Part shown: positions 9,501-17,492 of the stretch, one piece after another
Position numbering within the stretch: position 1 is the stretch's first letter
Layout of the letters: each line of letters begins with the position of its first letter
Program-made: the position numbers and the translations under genes
Notes under the pieces: model-generated
Seen by the model: the letters and a program-made list of their open reading frames with translations, nothing else
The model's database searches: none
What the model was told of the DNA's origin: nothing
Source of the DNA: Streptomyces sp. CCM_MD2014
GTDB lineage: Bacteria; Actinomycetota; Actinomycetes; Streptomycetales; Streptomycetaceae
Direction of reading: 5' to 3'
Assembly (NCBI RefSeq): GCF_000772045.1
Contig: NZ_CP009754.1
Location: forward strand, 1,798,001 to 1,862,000
DNA length: 64,000 bases

Positions 9501-9806
9501 GCCCGTGGCGTGGTCGAGGCCCGGGTCCTGGTCACCGACCGCATGGCCCCCCTCACCGTGCAGGGCCGTCGGCTGCACCAGGTGGGCCTGCCGTACCACT
9601 GGGGTCCCAACGGCTACGCGACCGGTGACGCCGCGAACGAGCTGCTGCACCTGTCGTTGGATCCGAACAGCCACATCCAGGAGGCCAAGGCGTTCGCGGT
9701 GGACATCAGGGCGGGCCGCCGCCCCAGGGGGACCGCCGCCCTGGAGCTGGTGCGGGAGTACCGGGCCAGGGCCGGCATCGACGAGGGCACCGGCACCGAG
9801 CCGTAG
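6546..9806 (+). CDS. fdhA: Formate dehydrogenase catalytic subunit, selenocysteine-containing (in-frame TGA read as Sec189)
   Basis: The frame from ATG 6546 runs 188 codons to TGA at 7110-7112, and the same frame continues without another stop to 9806, giving 1086 residues. The junction reads ARV-U-H, identical in context to the ARVUH of E. coli FdnG, followed by SLGTSFGRG and later HPVGFQWVMEAK and VDPRFTRT. The N-terminal [4Fe-4S] motif is CPYCAVGC with GRLCPKG (C51, C54, C58, C86). Molybdopterin-domain landmarks (WTQHTVGVQYIR, GRPGGGI, QGSTDI, GCWIY) are intact. The enzyme oxidises formate to CO2 at a Mo/W-bis-MGD centre. There is no twin-arginine signal peptide, so the catalytic subunit probably faces the cytoplasm. 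An extra Gly/Glu/Arg-rich segment lies around residues 340-385 compared with FdnG. A gene caller will split this into two ORFs; it is one gene. Three 9-bp repeats (CACCGCGAC, 6474-6500) precede it. Confidence 0.95.
7110..7145 (+). promoter_or_regulatory. Bacterial SECIS element: Sec UGA plus downstream hairpin
   Basis: TGA at 7110-7112 is followed after 12 bases by a perfect stem, GTTCCC at 7125-7130 pairing with GGGAAC at 7136-7141, enclosing AGTCT. An A-T closing pair can shrink the loop to GTC. The apical AGUCU resembles the AGGUCU loop of the E. coli fdhF SECIS, and the loop begins 18 bases after the UGA compared with 17 there. This is the site the SelB C-terminal winged helices would bind. 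The stem is shorter than in fdhF but free of mismatches. Confidence 0.85.
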
Positions 9807-9815
9807 GACTCCGGA

Positions 9816-10841
9816 TCACCGCAGGACGACGGAGTGGGCGCCCCTCGGCACCAGTTCCCCGACGACGGGGGCGCCCGGCACCTCGCCGGCCACCAGCAGC
9901 CCGCCGGAGGTCTGCGCGTCGGCGAGCAGCAGCCGGGTGTCGGCGTCCGTGTGACCGAAGTCGGTGAACGGGGCCACCCAGTCCAGGTTGCGCCGGGTGC
10001 CGCCGCTGACGTACCCGTCCCGGACGGCTTCCCGGGCTCCGTCCAGGTAGGGCACGGCGGCGGTGTCGAGTACGGCGGTGACCCCGGAGGCGCGGGCGAG
10101 CTTGTGCAGGTGGCCGAGGAGGCCGAAGCCCGTGACGTCGGTGGCGCAGGTGGCCCCGGCCGCCAGGGCCGCCGCGGACGCGTCCCGGTTCAGCGCCACC
10201 ATGGTGGCCACGGCCTGCTCGAAGCGCTCGCCGGTGGCCTTGTGCCGGTTGTTGAGGACGCCGAGGCCGAGGGGCTTGGTGAGCGACAGCGGCAGTCCGG
10301 GGCGGCCCGTGTCGTTGCGCAGCAGCCGCTCCGGGTCCGCGACGCCGGTGACGGCCATGCCGTACTTGGGTTCCGGGTCGTCGACGCTGTGTCCGCCGCC
10401 CACGTGGCAGCCGGCCTCGGCGGCGACGTCCAGCCCGCCGCGCAGCACCTCGCGCGCGAGGCCGAACGGCAGCACGTCGCGGGGCCAGGCCAGCAGGTTG
10501 ACGGCGACGAGCGGCCGGCCGCCCATCGCGTAGACGTCGGAGAGGGCGTTGGCCGCGGCGATGCGGCCCCAGTCGTAGGCGTCGTCGACGACCGGCGTGA
10601 AGAAGTCCGCCGTGGACACCACCGCCTGGGCCGGGGCGCCGCCCGGCGCGGGCAGGGTGACCACCGCGGCGTCGTCGCCCGTGGCGAGCCCCACCAGCAG
10701 GGAGGTGTCCGCCGGGGAGACACCGGGGCGCGCCAGCCCGCCGAGCACATCCTCCAGTTCACCCGGCGGAATCTTGCAGGCGCAGCCGCCGCCGTGCGCG
10801 AACTGCGTGAGCCGTACGGGTGTCTCGCGGACGACGGTCAT
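9816..10841 (-). CDS. selD: Selenide, water dikinase (selenophosphate synthetase)
   Basis: 341 residues from ATG 10841, with GGAGGGA seven bases upstream. The N-terminus has the catalytic Cys/Lys signature (HGGGCACKI; C20, C22, K23), corresponding to C17/K20 of E. coli SelD, with Cys rather than Sec at the active site. ATP and metal-binding regions follow: DDAAVVTL, STADFFTPVVDD, RIAAANALSDVYAMGG, GGHSVDDPEP and DVTGFGLLGHL. It makes selenophosphate, the selenium donor for SelA-catalysed Ser-to-Sec conversion on tRNA-Sec. Its stop lies nine bases from the fdhA stop, tail to tail, so transcription of the two converges. It is divergent from selC, which starts 89 bases beyond its start codon. 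Confidence 0.96.
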   Translation of the reverse strand: MTVVRETPVRLTQFAHGGGCACKIPPGELEDVLGGLARPGVSPADTSLLVGLATGDDAAVVTLPAPGGAPAQAVVSTADFFTPVVDDAYDWGRIAAANALSDVYAMGGRPLVAVNLLAWPRDVLPFGLAREVLRGGLDVAAEAGCHVGGGHSVDDPEPKYGMAVTGVADPERLLRNDTGRPGLPLSLTKPLGLGVLNNRHKATGERFEQAVATMVALNRDASAAALAAGATCATDVTGFGLLGHLHKLARASGVTAVLDTAAVPYLDGAREAVRDGYVSGGTRRNLDWVAPFTDFGHTDADTRLLLADAQTSGGLLVAGEVPGAPVVGELVPRGAHSVVLR

Positions 10842-10929
10842 GGCTGGTCCCTCCGGTGGGTGAGGCGGGTGAGGCGGATCGGTTCGGTCGGGCTGGGGAT
10901 ACGGCGCTCCTGTAGCCTGAGCGGGCGGT

Positions 10930-11022
10930 GGAGGCGTGTGGGTGCCTGGTGGCCCTCCCGGTCTTCAAAACCGAGGTGCCCAAGGATCTCGGGCAGGCGG
11001 GTTCGATTCCCGTCCGCCTCCG
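10930..11022 (+). tRNA. selC: tRNA-Sec (anticodon TCA)
   Basis: A 93-base cloverleaf: acceptor strands GGAGGCG (10930-10936) and CGCCTCC (11015-11021) with G discriminator at 11022; anticodon loop CTTCAAA between CGGT and ACCG, giving UCA that reads UGA; a long variable arm with stem TGCCC/GGGCA; and a T-arm with loop TTCGATT in a 5-bp stem. A long extra arm with UCA anticodon is specific to tRNA-Sec. The eighth acceptor pair expected in bacterial tRNA-Sec would be T-C here, so I count seven Watson-Crick pairs. CCA is not encoded. The 3' half overlaps the 3' end of selB on the opposite strand. Confidence 0.95.
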
Positions 11023-12842
11023 TTCCCCGCGCTCTCCCGGCAGCGCCGGCGCCGGTCGTCCACGCGCTCGGTGTGTCCCTGCCGGTCCAGCAGCTCCAGC
11101 AGGGGTACGGCCACCCGGCGCGTGGTGTCGAGGGCCCGGCGCGCCTCGCTCAGCGTGAACGGCTGGGGCAGCGACCGCAGTACGGCGGCGGCACCGGCGT
11201 CCGCGCCGGGCAGCAGCACGACGCCGTCGGCGACCCGGAGCAGTGCGCCGGCCGCGACGGCGGCGGCCAGGGCCTTGTGGACCAGCCCCAGTTCGGCCAG
11301 CCGGCCGGCCTCGGGGGCGCGGAACGGTGACCGGCGCAGTTCCTCTCCCAGGGTGTCGACGGCCTGTTGGACCGACGGCGGCAGCGACGGCCGGGGGTCG
11401 CCGGGGCCGTGGAGACGCCCTTGACGGTGGCTCAGTACGCTCTCGCCCGGCGTGTCGACGAGGGCCTGGACGAGGGCGCGGTCCGGCAGGCCGAGCAGGC
11501 GCCTGGCCGCCTCGGTGGGCAGCCCCGGGTCCAGCGGGTGCCGCTCGGCGTGTCGCGCCACCTCCGCCGCCAGGCGGTCGCGCAGTCGGGCCCAGTGGGC
11601 GGGGTCGGCCAGCCAGTCGCCGGTGACGGGCGGGCCCGGAGGGGCGATGCCCATGGCCTCCAGGTCGGGCCGGCGGACGAGCCGTCGCCGCCGCAGTTCC
11701 GCCGCACCGTCCGGCCGGCCGGTCATGGCCGTCAGCTCCTGCGCCCTGGTCCTGCCCGCCCCGCGCCGTGTCAGCGGCGGCGGGGACACGTCCAGCACGG
11801 TCAGTCCGCAGGGGGCGCGCCGTCCGCCGGGTTCCCGCAGGACGGCGCGGTCGCCGACCCGCAGCGGGAGCCCACGGGTGAGGCTCAGCCTGGCGGTGTC
11901 CTCGCCCAGCGGCCGCACGGTCACCGGCACGGCGGCGGTGCCGATGTGCAGGGTGACCGTCCTGGGAAGCTCCGCCACCGGAGTCCCGTGCACCCGGACG
12001 TCGGTCACGGTGGTGTGCGGCCAGCGGCCCGGGGTGAGCAGCACCTCGCCCCGCCCGAGCGCGGCGTCGGCGCCGCCGTGGACGTTGACGGCCACCCGTG
12101 CCACGCCGCTGACGGACGTCCGCTCCTCGTGCAGGCACTGCAGTCCGCGCACCCGCAGCGCACCCGTGCTGTCTCCCGTCACCAGCCGGTCGCCGACGCG
12201 CAGGGTGCCCGCCCCCAGGGTGCCGGTGACGACGGTGCCGTGGCCGCGCACGGTGAAGGCGCGGTCCAGCCACAGCCGTACGTCGGCGTCGGCCGGCGAG
12301 TCGGGCAGCGCGGCGCCCAACCGGGCCAGTTCGCCGCGCAGTTCCTTCAGTCCCGTGCCCGTCACCGCGCTGACCGCGACGGACGGTACGGTGCCGAGCG
12401 AGGTGGCGGCCAGCCGCTCGACGGCGTCCGCCCGTACGGGTGCCGGGTCGGCCAGGTCGCTGCGGGTCACGGCGAGCACGGCGTGCCGGACGCCGAGCGC
12501 GTGCAGGATCTCCAGGTGTTCCTGGGACTGCTGCTGCCATCCCTGGTCGGCGGCGACCACGAAGAGCACGCCCGGCACCGGGCCGACGCCCGCCAGCATG
12601 GTGGCGACGAACCGCTCGTGGCCGGGTACGTCGACGAAGGCGAGGTGTTCGCCGCCGGCGCCGCCCACAGCGCCCGGTGCGTCCGGTGCGTCCGGCTCCA
12701 GCCGGGTCCAGACGAAGCCGAGGTCGAGCGTCAGGCCGCGGCGCCGCTCCTCCTCGTAGCGGTCGGGCTCCATGCCCGTCAGCGCCCGTACGAGGGCGGA
12801 CTTGCCGTGGTCGACGTGCCCGGCGGTGGCCAGTACCCGCAT
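10965..12842 (-). CDS. selB: Selenocysteine-specific elongation factor SelB
   Basis: 625 residues from ATG 12842. The start is fixed by the GTPase opening (MRVLATAGHVDHGKSALV) and by the upstream selA stop six bases away; the in-frame upstream sequence is selA read in another frame. GTPase motifs seen are GHVDHGKS, RRGLTLDLGF, DVPGHERF and TRSDLAD. Beta-barrel domains follow, then C-terminal winged-helix repeats (LPTEAARRLLGLPDRALVQAL and the stretch up to LLELLDRQGHTERVD). SelB brings Sec-tRNA to the ribosome at UGA codons marked by a SECIS hairpin. The frame runs past the expected end of the last winged helix, so the final 19 or so residues (NGGGRESNPPARDPWAPRF) are antisense to selC. It is coupled to selA, which lies five bases upstream. 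Confidence 0.95.
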   Translation of the reverse strand: MRVLATAGHVDHGKSALVRALTGMEPDRYEEERRRGLTLDLGFVWTRLEPDAPDAPGAVGGAGGEHLAFVDVPGHERFVATMLAGVGPVPGVLFVVAADQGWQQQSQEHLEILHALGVRHAVLAVTRSDLADPAPVRADAVERLAATSLGTVPSVAVSAVTGTGLKELRGELARLGAALPDSPADADVRLWLDRAFTVRGHGTVVTGTLGAGTLRVGDRLVTGDSTGALRVRGLQCLHEERTSVSGVARVAVNVHGGADAALGRGEVLLTPGRWPHTTVTDVRVHGTPVAELPRTVTLHIGTAAVPVTVRPLGEDTARLSLTRGLPLRVGDRAVLREPGGRRAPCGLTVLDVSPPPLTRRGAGRTRAQELTAMTGRPDGAAELRRRRLVRRPDLEAMGIAPPGPPVTGDWLADPAHWARLRDRLAAEVARHAERHPLDPGLPTEAARRLLGLPDRALVQALVDTPGESVLSHRQGRLHGPGDPRPSLPPSVQQAVDTLGEELRRSPFRAPEAGRLAELGLVHKALAAAVAAGALLRVADGVVLLPGADAGAAAVLRSLPQPFTLSEARRALDTTRRVAVPLLELLDRQGHTERVDDRRRRCRESAGNGGGRESNPPARDPWAPRF

Positions 12843-12847
12843 GTTCC

Positions 12848-14239
12848 CTACCTCTCGCCCGCCCGTACGCGGCGCACGGCGTCGGCCAGCCGCCGGTCGT
12901 CCTCGGCCGGCACCGACCCCAGGTCCAGCAGGCACCGTCCGCCGTCCAGCCGTCCGACCACGGGAACGCGCCCTTCGCGCAGCGCGGTGGCGTACGACGC
13001 GGGCAGGGAGAGCGCGGCGCTCGGCAGCGTCACGCCGGGTGCCCCGCCCCCGCCCACGGTGGCCAGGCTGCCGACCGCCCGAGCGTCGACGCCGTCGGCC
13101 CGCAGCCCGGTGGCCAGCAGCTCGGCCCGTCGGGACACATGCTCGGGGTCGGCGTCCAGCGCCTGTTCGGTCGGCGTCTTCGGACCGGTCAGCGTGGCCT
13201 CCAGCGCGGCCAGGGTCAGTTTGTCGACGCGCAGCGCCCGGGCGAGCGGATGCCGGGACAGGGCGCGGACCAGGTCCTCCCGGCCGAGGACGAGTCCGCA
13301 CTGGGGCCCGCCGAGCAGCTTGTCCCCGCTGGCGGTGACGAGGGAGGCTCCGGCCTCCAGCTGGCTCCGGGCGTCCGGTTCCTCCGGCAGGCGCGGATGG
13401 GGGGCCAGCAGCCCCGATCCGATGTCGGCGACCACCGGGACGCCGAGCGGCGCCAGTTCGGAGACGTCGGCGGCGCGGGTGAAGCCGGTGATGCGGAAGT
13501 TGGAGGGGTGCACCTTCAGGACGAAGCCCGTCTCGGGGCCCACGGCCCCGGCGTAGTCCTGGACGGTCGTGCGGTTGGTCGTGCCCACCTCGCGCAGCCG
13601 GGCCCCGGTGGACACCAGGAGGTCGGGCAGCCGGAAGCCGTCCCCGATCTCCACCATCTCCCCGCGGCTGACCACGATCTCCTTGCCGGCGGCCAGAGCG
13701 GTGGCGGCGAGGACCAGCGCGGCGGCGCCGTTGTTGACGACGTGCACGGCGGCCGCCGACGGCACGCGGGCCCGCAGGGCGGCCAGCGCGGTACGGCCCC
13801 GGCGGGCCCGGACACCGGTCTTCAGGTCCAGTTCGACGTCGGTGGGGCCTGCGGCGTCCTGAACCGCCTGCCGGGCCGCGGCGGACAGCGGTGCCCGGCC
13901 GAGGTTCGTGTGGAGCAGCACCCCGGTCGCGTTGATCACCGGGCGGAGGCCGCTCGCCGTCCGCGGCAGGAGGGCGACCGCCGCGTCGGCCACCGCGTCC
14001 GGGGGAACGGCGCCCTCTCTGGCCTGCTGCTGTGCGCGGCGCACCGCCGACTTGACCCGCTCCGCGCCGAGCCGGCCGGTCGCCTCGAGGAGGCGGGGGT
14101 CGCGCAGGAGGGCGTCGGTGCGCGGGATCCGCCGCCGTGCGTCCGGCACGGCGTGCGCCGGTTCGCCGGACCCGACGGCGCCGCCCGGGTCCGCCGCCAC
14201 GCTCTCGCCGCACCGCTCGGCCGCGCCCCGCTGTTCCAC
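12848..14239 (-). CDS. selA: L-seryl-tRNA(Sec) selenium transferase
   Basis: 463 residues from GTG 14239, preferred over the in-frame ATG nine codons upstream because GGAGG sits six bases before the GTG. The PLP lysine lies in SGDKLLGGPQCG (about K307, equivalent to K295 in E. coli SelA). Other SelA landmarks are INATGVLLHTNLGRAPL, VNNGAAALVLA, SRGEMVEIGDGFRLPD and VGTTNRTT. The enzyme converts Ser-tRNA-Sec to Sec-tRNA-Sec with selenophosphate as donor, acting as a cytoplasmic homo-oligomer. It begins the selA-selB transcript and ends five bases before the selB start. With selD and selC beside it, all the dedicated Sec genes fall within 4.5 kb. Confidence 0.95.
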   Translation of the reverse strand: MEQRGAAERCGESVAADPGGAVGSGEPAHAVPDARRRIPRTDALLRDPRLLEATGRLGAERVKSAVRRAQQQAREGAVPPDAVADAAVALLPRTASGLRPVINATGVLLHTNLGRAPLSAAARQAVQDAAGPTDVELDLKTGVRARRGRTALAALRARVPSAAAVHVVNNGAAALVLAATALAAGKEIVVSRGEMVEIGDGFRLPDLLVSTGARLREVGTTNRTTVQDYAGAVGPETGFVLKVHPSNFRITGFTRAADVSELAPLGVPVVADIGSGLLAPHPRLPEEPDARSQLEAGASLVTASGDKLLGGPQCGLVLGREDLVRALSRHPLARALRVDKLTLAALEATLTGPKTPTEQALDADPEHVSRRAELLATGLRADGVDARAVGSLATVGGGGAPGVTLPSAALSLPASYATALREGRVPVVGRLDGGRCLLDLGSVPAEDDRRLADAVRRVRAGER

Positions 14240-14362
14240 GTGTGTCCTCCGCTCCGGCTCCCGCACTGCCCGGGAACATGCATCGTTCCCCCAGTGCCCC
14301 TTGCGGGGGCCGGGACACGCCGAACGGAGGCGAGGGCCTACCGGCCGAGGGGTGCCGTCACG

Positions 14363-15337
14363 TCACACTGCCCGCTCGGGGATCGCCGGGAGGACCTTCT
14401 CGGTGATGCCGAGGAGGACGTCGTCGTCCGGGAACGCTCCGGACGTGCTCCACACGGTGATCTCGTAGTAGCCGCCGCCGTCCTTCGCGTCGAGGGCCAC
14501 GGCCAGCGTTCTGGCCAGGGGGCCCTGCTCGACCGGTCCGCCGGATCCGCCGAAGCCGATCTCGATCTGCATGGTGTGGTCCGAGAAGAGGACCGCGGGC
14601 CGGCCGAGAACCTCGAGCTTCCTGACGTCGATCTCGTTCCCGTACTCCATCAGTTTCACGTACTGGGCGATGGAGAGGTGGTTGTAGGTGACCGAGACGC
14701 TCACCGTGTAGGTGTCGAACTCGATCCGGGCCTCCGGCTGGGCGACCTTCCCGTCGGTCAGGGCGGCGGTGCCGCTGGAGGCGGACGCGCCGGTCGCGGT
14801 CTCCGTCGGCGTTCCGAGGAGCCGGGCCAGATCGGGCGTGTTGAGCGCTTCGCACAGCTCGGCGCCGGTGACCGCCCCGGACGTCTTCCGGTAGGCGCTC
14901 GGCAGCTCCGTCTCCTGCCCGCCCGGACACGAGACGGCGTGTGGCGTGCCGTGGGCCTCGGAGGGCAGCAGCCTGGGCCCCAGCCACACCGCGGCCCCGA
15001 GTGCGGCGAACACCGCGACGGCCGCGAACGCCTGGCCCCACGCGTTGGGTTCCTTCTCCCGTACGGCAGGGGTGGCCGGGGCGGGAGGACGCCGCACCGC
15101 CGCCTGGGGCTGCGGCTGCGTCGCGGCGGGGTCCGCACGGCGGGCGCGCAGGGCCCTGACCACGATGTGGACGCGCACCGCGGTGGCCACCAGGAACACC
15201 GCGCCGATCCCGGCCGGAACCCAGTCCTTCTCGACGGCGGCGAGGTACAGGATGCGTAGGCCGAGCACCGACCCGACCACGATGAGCAGGGGCTCGCGGA
15301 CCCAGAAGGGCAGGAGACGGACGAGGAAACCGAGCAT
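14363..15337 (-). CDS. Membrane-anchored protein with extracytoplasmic domain, unknown function (DUF6215-like)
   Basis: 324 residues from ATG 15337. Two hydrophobic segments near the N-terminus (LLIVVGSVLGLRILYLAA and GIGAVFLVATAVRVHIVV), a Pro/Ala-rich linker, then a third helix (AFAAVAVFAALGAAVWLG) lead to a C-terminal domain of about 200 residues with a Cys pair (CPGG and ELCEAL). The stretch ELCEALNTPDLARLLGTPTE and the ending on a W-S-T-S strand remind me of a Streptomyces family of unknown function (DUF6215), which I offer from memory only. It is divergent from the XRE-TetR gene. Its stop lies about 120 bases before selA begins, on the same strand, so it could be co-transcribed with selAB, but nothing ties it functionally to selenium. 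Confidence 0.7.
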   Translation of the reverse strand: MLGFLVRLLPFWVREPLLIVVGSVLGLRILYLAAVEKDWVPAGIGAVFLVATAVRVHIVVRALRARRADPAATQPQPQAAVRRPPAPATPAVREKEPNAWGQAFAAVAVFAALGAAVWLGPRLLPSEAHGTPHAVSCPGGQETELPSAYRKTSGAVTGAELCEALNTPDLARLLGTPTETATGASASSGTAALTDGKVAQPEARIEFDTYTVSVSVTYNHLSIAQYVKLMEYGNEIDVRKLEVLGRPAVLFSDHTMQIEIGFGGSGGPVEQGPLARTLAVALDAKDGGGYYEITVWSTSGAFPDDDVLLGITEKVLPAIPERAV

Positions 15338-15454
15338 GCGGCGATCTCACCAGGGCAAGATCACGTCGGCCGTGATGGAAGCCACAATTCCGGCCCGGTA
15401 CTCAACCGTGATGAAACGGGCTCACGACCACCGGCCTGTCGGACCCCCAAAACG

Positions 15455-15490
15455 TTGCGCCCCTGACTGATGCGCCAGTCAGGGGCGCAA
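15455..15490. repeat. Perfect 14-bp inverted repeat between divergent genes
   Basis: TTGCGCCCCTGACT (15455-15468) and AGTCAGGGGCGCAA (15477-15490) flank an 8-base loop. Because the two neighbours diverge, a terminator is not expected here. It could be an operator for the XRE-TetR regulator or an attenuator in its leader. No poly-T follows. Confidence 0.6.
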
Positions 15491-15563
15491 TGTTGCTGGT
15501 AGCAGCGTCTTCGAGGTGACAAGCGGTTGTGTTTTCCGCAACGGCACCCTAGGGTCGTGGCCC

Positions 15564-16427
15564 GTGGAAACCGACGACGTCTCCGGCGGCGCACCCGGCG
15601 CCGGCACCGCCACCCGTGTCCGCGAGGTCATCGCCGCCGCGGGCGTCAGCCAGCGCGAGTTCGCGCGCCGTGTCGTGATGGATCCGTCCAAGCTGTCGCG
15701 TTCGCTGAGCGGCACCCGCCGCTTCACGGCCGCGGAGCTGGCGCGGATCGCCGACGAGGGCCGCGTCGACGCGGGCTGGCTGCTCGGCACCCGGCCGCGC
15801 GAGAAGGCCGCGTCGCCGGCCGCCGGTGTCGAGGGCGGGCGACCGCTGCAGATCGTCCGCGAGACGGTCCGGCTGATCGCGGAGCACGGTTTCCACGCGG
15901 TGCGGGTGGCCGACATCGCCCGCGCCTGCGCCACCAGCAGCGCCGCGATCCACTACCACTTCCCCGGCCGGGCCGAACTCCTCGAGGCGGCCGTGCGCTG
16001 GTGCATGGACGAGGACACCGCGCGCCGCGCCGCCCTGCTCGCCGAGGCGGACGACGCGGCGGCGGAGCTGCGTCAGCTCATCGCCCTGCAGACCCCGCGC
16101 ACCGCGCAGCAGCGCCGCCAGTGGGCGGTGTGGCTCGACCTGTGGGCCGAGGCCGCGCGCTCCACGGCGGTGGGCCGGCTGCACTCCGAGTACTACCGGC
16201 AGTGGCGGGAGACCGTCGCCGACGTCGTACGCCGGGGCGTCGCGCAGGGCGTGTTCCGCGCGGACGTCGATCCGCAGGCGGCTGCGCTGACGCTGACCGC
16301 GCTGATCGACGGCCTGGCGACGCAGGTCCTTTCGGTGGGCGGGCCGTCGGCCGACGCTGCCGCGGACGCGATGCACGCGGCGCTGACCGCCCACGTCACC
16401 CACACGATCCTGACCGCGCAGCCCTGA
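15564..16427 (+). CDS. XRE-TetR two-domain transcriptional regulator heading the carnitine operon
   Basis: 287 residues from GTG 15564; another in-frame GTG at 15516 would add 16 residues and neither has a clear ribosome binding site. Residues about 17-75 form an XRE-like helix-turn-helix (VREVIAAAGVSQREFARR, DPSKLSRSLSG, FTAAELARIAD). After a short linker comes a TetR-type HTH (GFHAVRVADIARACATSSA, IHYHFPGRAELLEA) and a TetR ligand-binding C-terminal domain. Two DNA-binding domains in one chain is a recognised actinobacterial architecture. The BKACE gene begins 49 bases downstream on the same strand, so it probably controls that operon, with a carnitine-pathway metabolite as the likely inducer (inference). 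The promoter would lie in 15338-15563, which contains the inverted repeat described separately. Confidence 0.85.
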   Translation: METDDVSGGAPGAGTATRVREVIAAAGVSQREFARRVVMDPSKLSRSLSGTRRFTAAELARIADEGRVDAGWLLGTRPREKAASPAAGVEGGRPLQIVRETVRLIAEHGFHAVRVADIARACATSSAAIHYHFPGRAELLEAAVRWCMDEDTARRAALLAEADDAAAELRQLIALQTPRTAQQRRQWAVWLDLWAEAARSTAVGRLHSEYYRQWRETVADVVRRGVAQGVFRADVDPQAAALTLTALIDGLATQVLSVGGPSADAAADAMHAALTAHVTHTILTAQP

Positions 16428-16475
16428 GCGGCAGGACTCCGCAGCCCTGAGCGGCAACACATCGGGAGGCCCCGC

Positions 16476-17369
16476 ATGCCCATGACCGAGAACGTCATCA
16501 TCACCTGTGCGCTCACCGGCGCCGGCGACACCGTCCGCAAGAGCCCCCACGTTCCCGTCACCCCGGAGCAGATAGCGCGGAACGCGGTGGAGGCGGCCGA
16601 CGCCGGAGCGGCGGTCGTCCACATCCACGTGCGCGACCCGGAGACCGGCGACCCGTCCCGCGACCCGAAGCTGTACCGGGAGGTCGTCGAGCGCGTCAAG
16701 GAGACCGGCACCGACGTCGTCATCAACCTCACCGCCGGCATGGGCGGCGACCTGGTCATCGACCCGGACGACCCGCTCACCCACCTCCCCGGCACGGACC
16801 TCGTCGGCGGCCTGGACCGCCTCCCGCACGTCGAGGACCTGCTGCCCGACATCTGCACGCTGGACTGCGGCTCGCTCAACTTCGGCGACGGCTCGAACCT
16901 GTACGTCTCGACGCCCGACATGCTGCGCGCCGGTGCCCGGCGCATCCAGGAGCTGGGCGTACGGCCGGAGCTGGAGATCTTCGACACGGGTCAGCTCTGG
17001 TTCGCCAAGCAGTTGCTGGCCGAGGGCCTGCTCGACGATCCGACGGTGTTCCAGCTGTGCATGGGCATCCCGTGGGGCGCGCCCGCGGATCCCGGGGTGC
17101 TCCAGTCGATGGTCAACATGCTGCCGGACGGGGCGCGCTGGGCGAGCTTCGCGCTCGGCCGGATGCAGATGCCGTGGGTCGCGCAGTCGATCCTGCTCGG
17201 CGGGCACGTCCGGGTGGGCCTGGAGGACAACCTCTACCTCGGCAAGGGCAACAAGGCGACCAACGCCCAGCTCGTCGAGCGGGCCGTGCGCATCACCGAG
17301 TCGATCGGCGCACGTGTCGCGACGCCGGACGAGGCCCGCGCCACCCTCGGCCTCAAGCCGCGCAACTAG
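16476..17369 (+). CDS. BKACE (beta-keto acid cleavage enzyme) family, probable 3-dehydrocarnitine cleavage enzyme
   Basis: 297 residues from ATG 16476, with GGGAGG six bases upstream; an ATG two codons later is an alternative. The BKACE fold is evident: opening [12 protein letters not shown], then [16 protein letters not shown] (metal-binding His-x-His), [29 protein letters not shown], and [14 protein letters not shown] at the C-terminal end. The family condenses a beta-keto acid with acetyl-CoA. With carnitine dehydrogenase and a hotdog thioesterase next to it, the substrate is most likely 3-dehydrocarnitine, giving betainyl-CoA and acetoacetate (the CdhC role in Pseudomonas). The assignment to dehydrocarnitine rests on neighbours, not on specificity residues. 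Confidence 0.87.
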   Translation: MPMTENVIITCALTGAGDTVRKSPHVPVTPEQIARNAVEAADAGAAVVHIHVRDPETGDPSRDPKLYREVVERVKETGTDVVINLTAGMGGDLVIDPDDPLTHLPGTDLVGGLDRLPHVEDLLPDICTLDCGSLNFGDGSNLYVSTPDMLRAGARRIQELGVRPELEIFDTGQLWFAKQLLAEGLLDDPTVFQLCMGIPWGAPADPGVLQSMVNMLPDGARWASFALGRMQMPWVAQSILLGGHVRVGLEDNLYLGKGNKATNAQLVERAVRITESIGARVATPDEARATLGLKPRN

Positions 17370-17400
17370 GAGGTCTCGTTTGAACCTTGCCGGGGACGCG

Positions 17401-17492
17401 GGGTCTGGCACGCACATCTGCGGCGCTGTCGTCACTCGCCGACGCTCCGCGTCGACTCCCTCCTCCGCCGTGCAACTGCACGCACCAGACCC
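17401..17492. other. Multi-hairpin structured element in the gap between carnitine operon genes
   Basis: The 214-base gap (17370-17583) contains nested inverted repeats: an outer pair GGGTCTGG (17401-17408) with CCAGACCC (17485-17492), an inner hairpin CGACGC-tcc-GCGTCG (17440-17454), and GTGCA-ac-TGCAC (17470-17481). No ORF is credible. It could be a small structured RNA, a processing or attenuation site, or a MITE-like intergenic repeat. The sequence feels like an element recurring in Streptomyces genomes, but that is memory only. Confidence 0.5.

Noticed and set aside
5979..9674. 1231-codon minus-strand frame antisense to fdhA
   Set aside because: Composition (Val/Arg/Gly-rich, no domain, no binding site) is that of the complement of a GC-rich gene; the plus-strand protein is unmistakable.
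10928..11158. Small plus-strand ORF over the tRNA-Sec region
   Set aside because: It merely reads through the tRNA and the antisense of selB; no ribosome binding site or family.
14358..15350. Alternative minus-strand ORF of 330 codons in the DUF6215-like region
   Set aside because: Arg-rich shadow; the other minus frame has clear transmembrane helices and normal composition.
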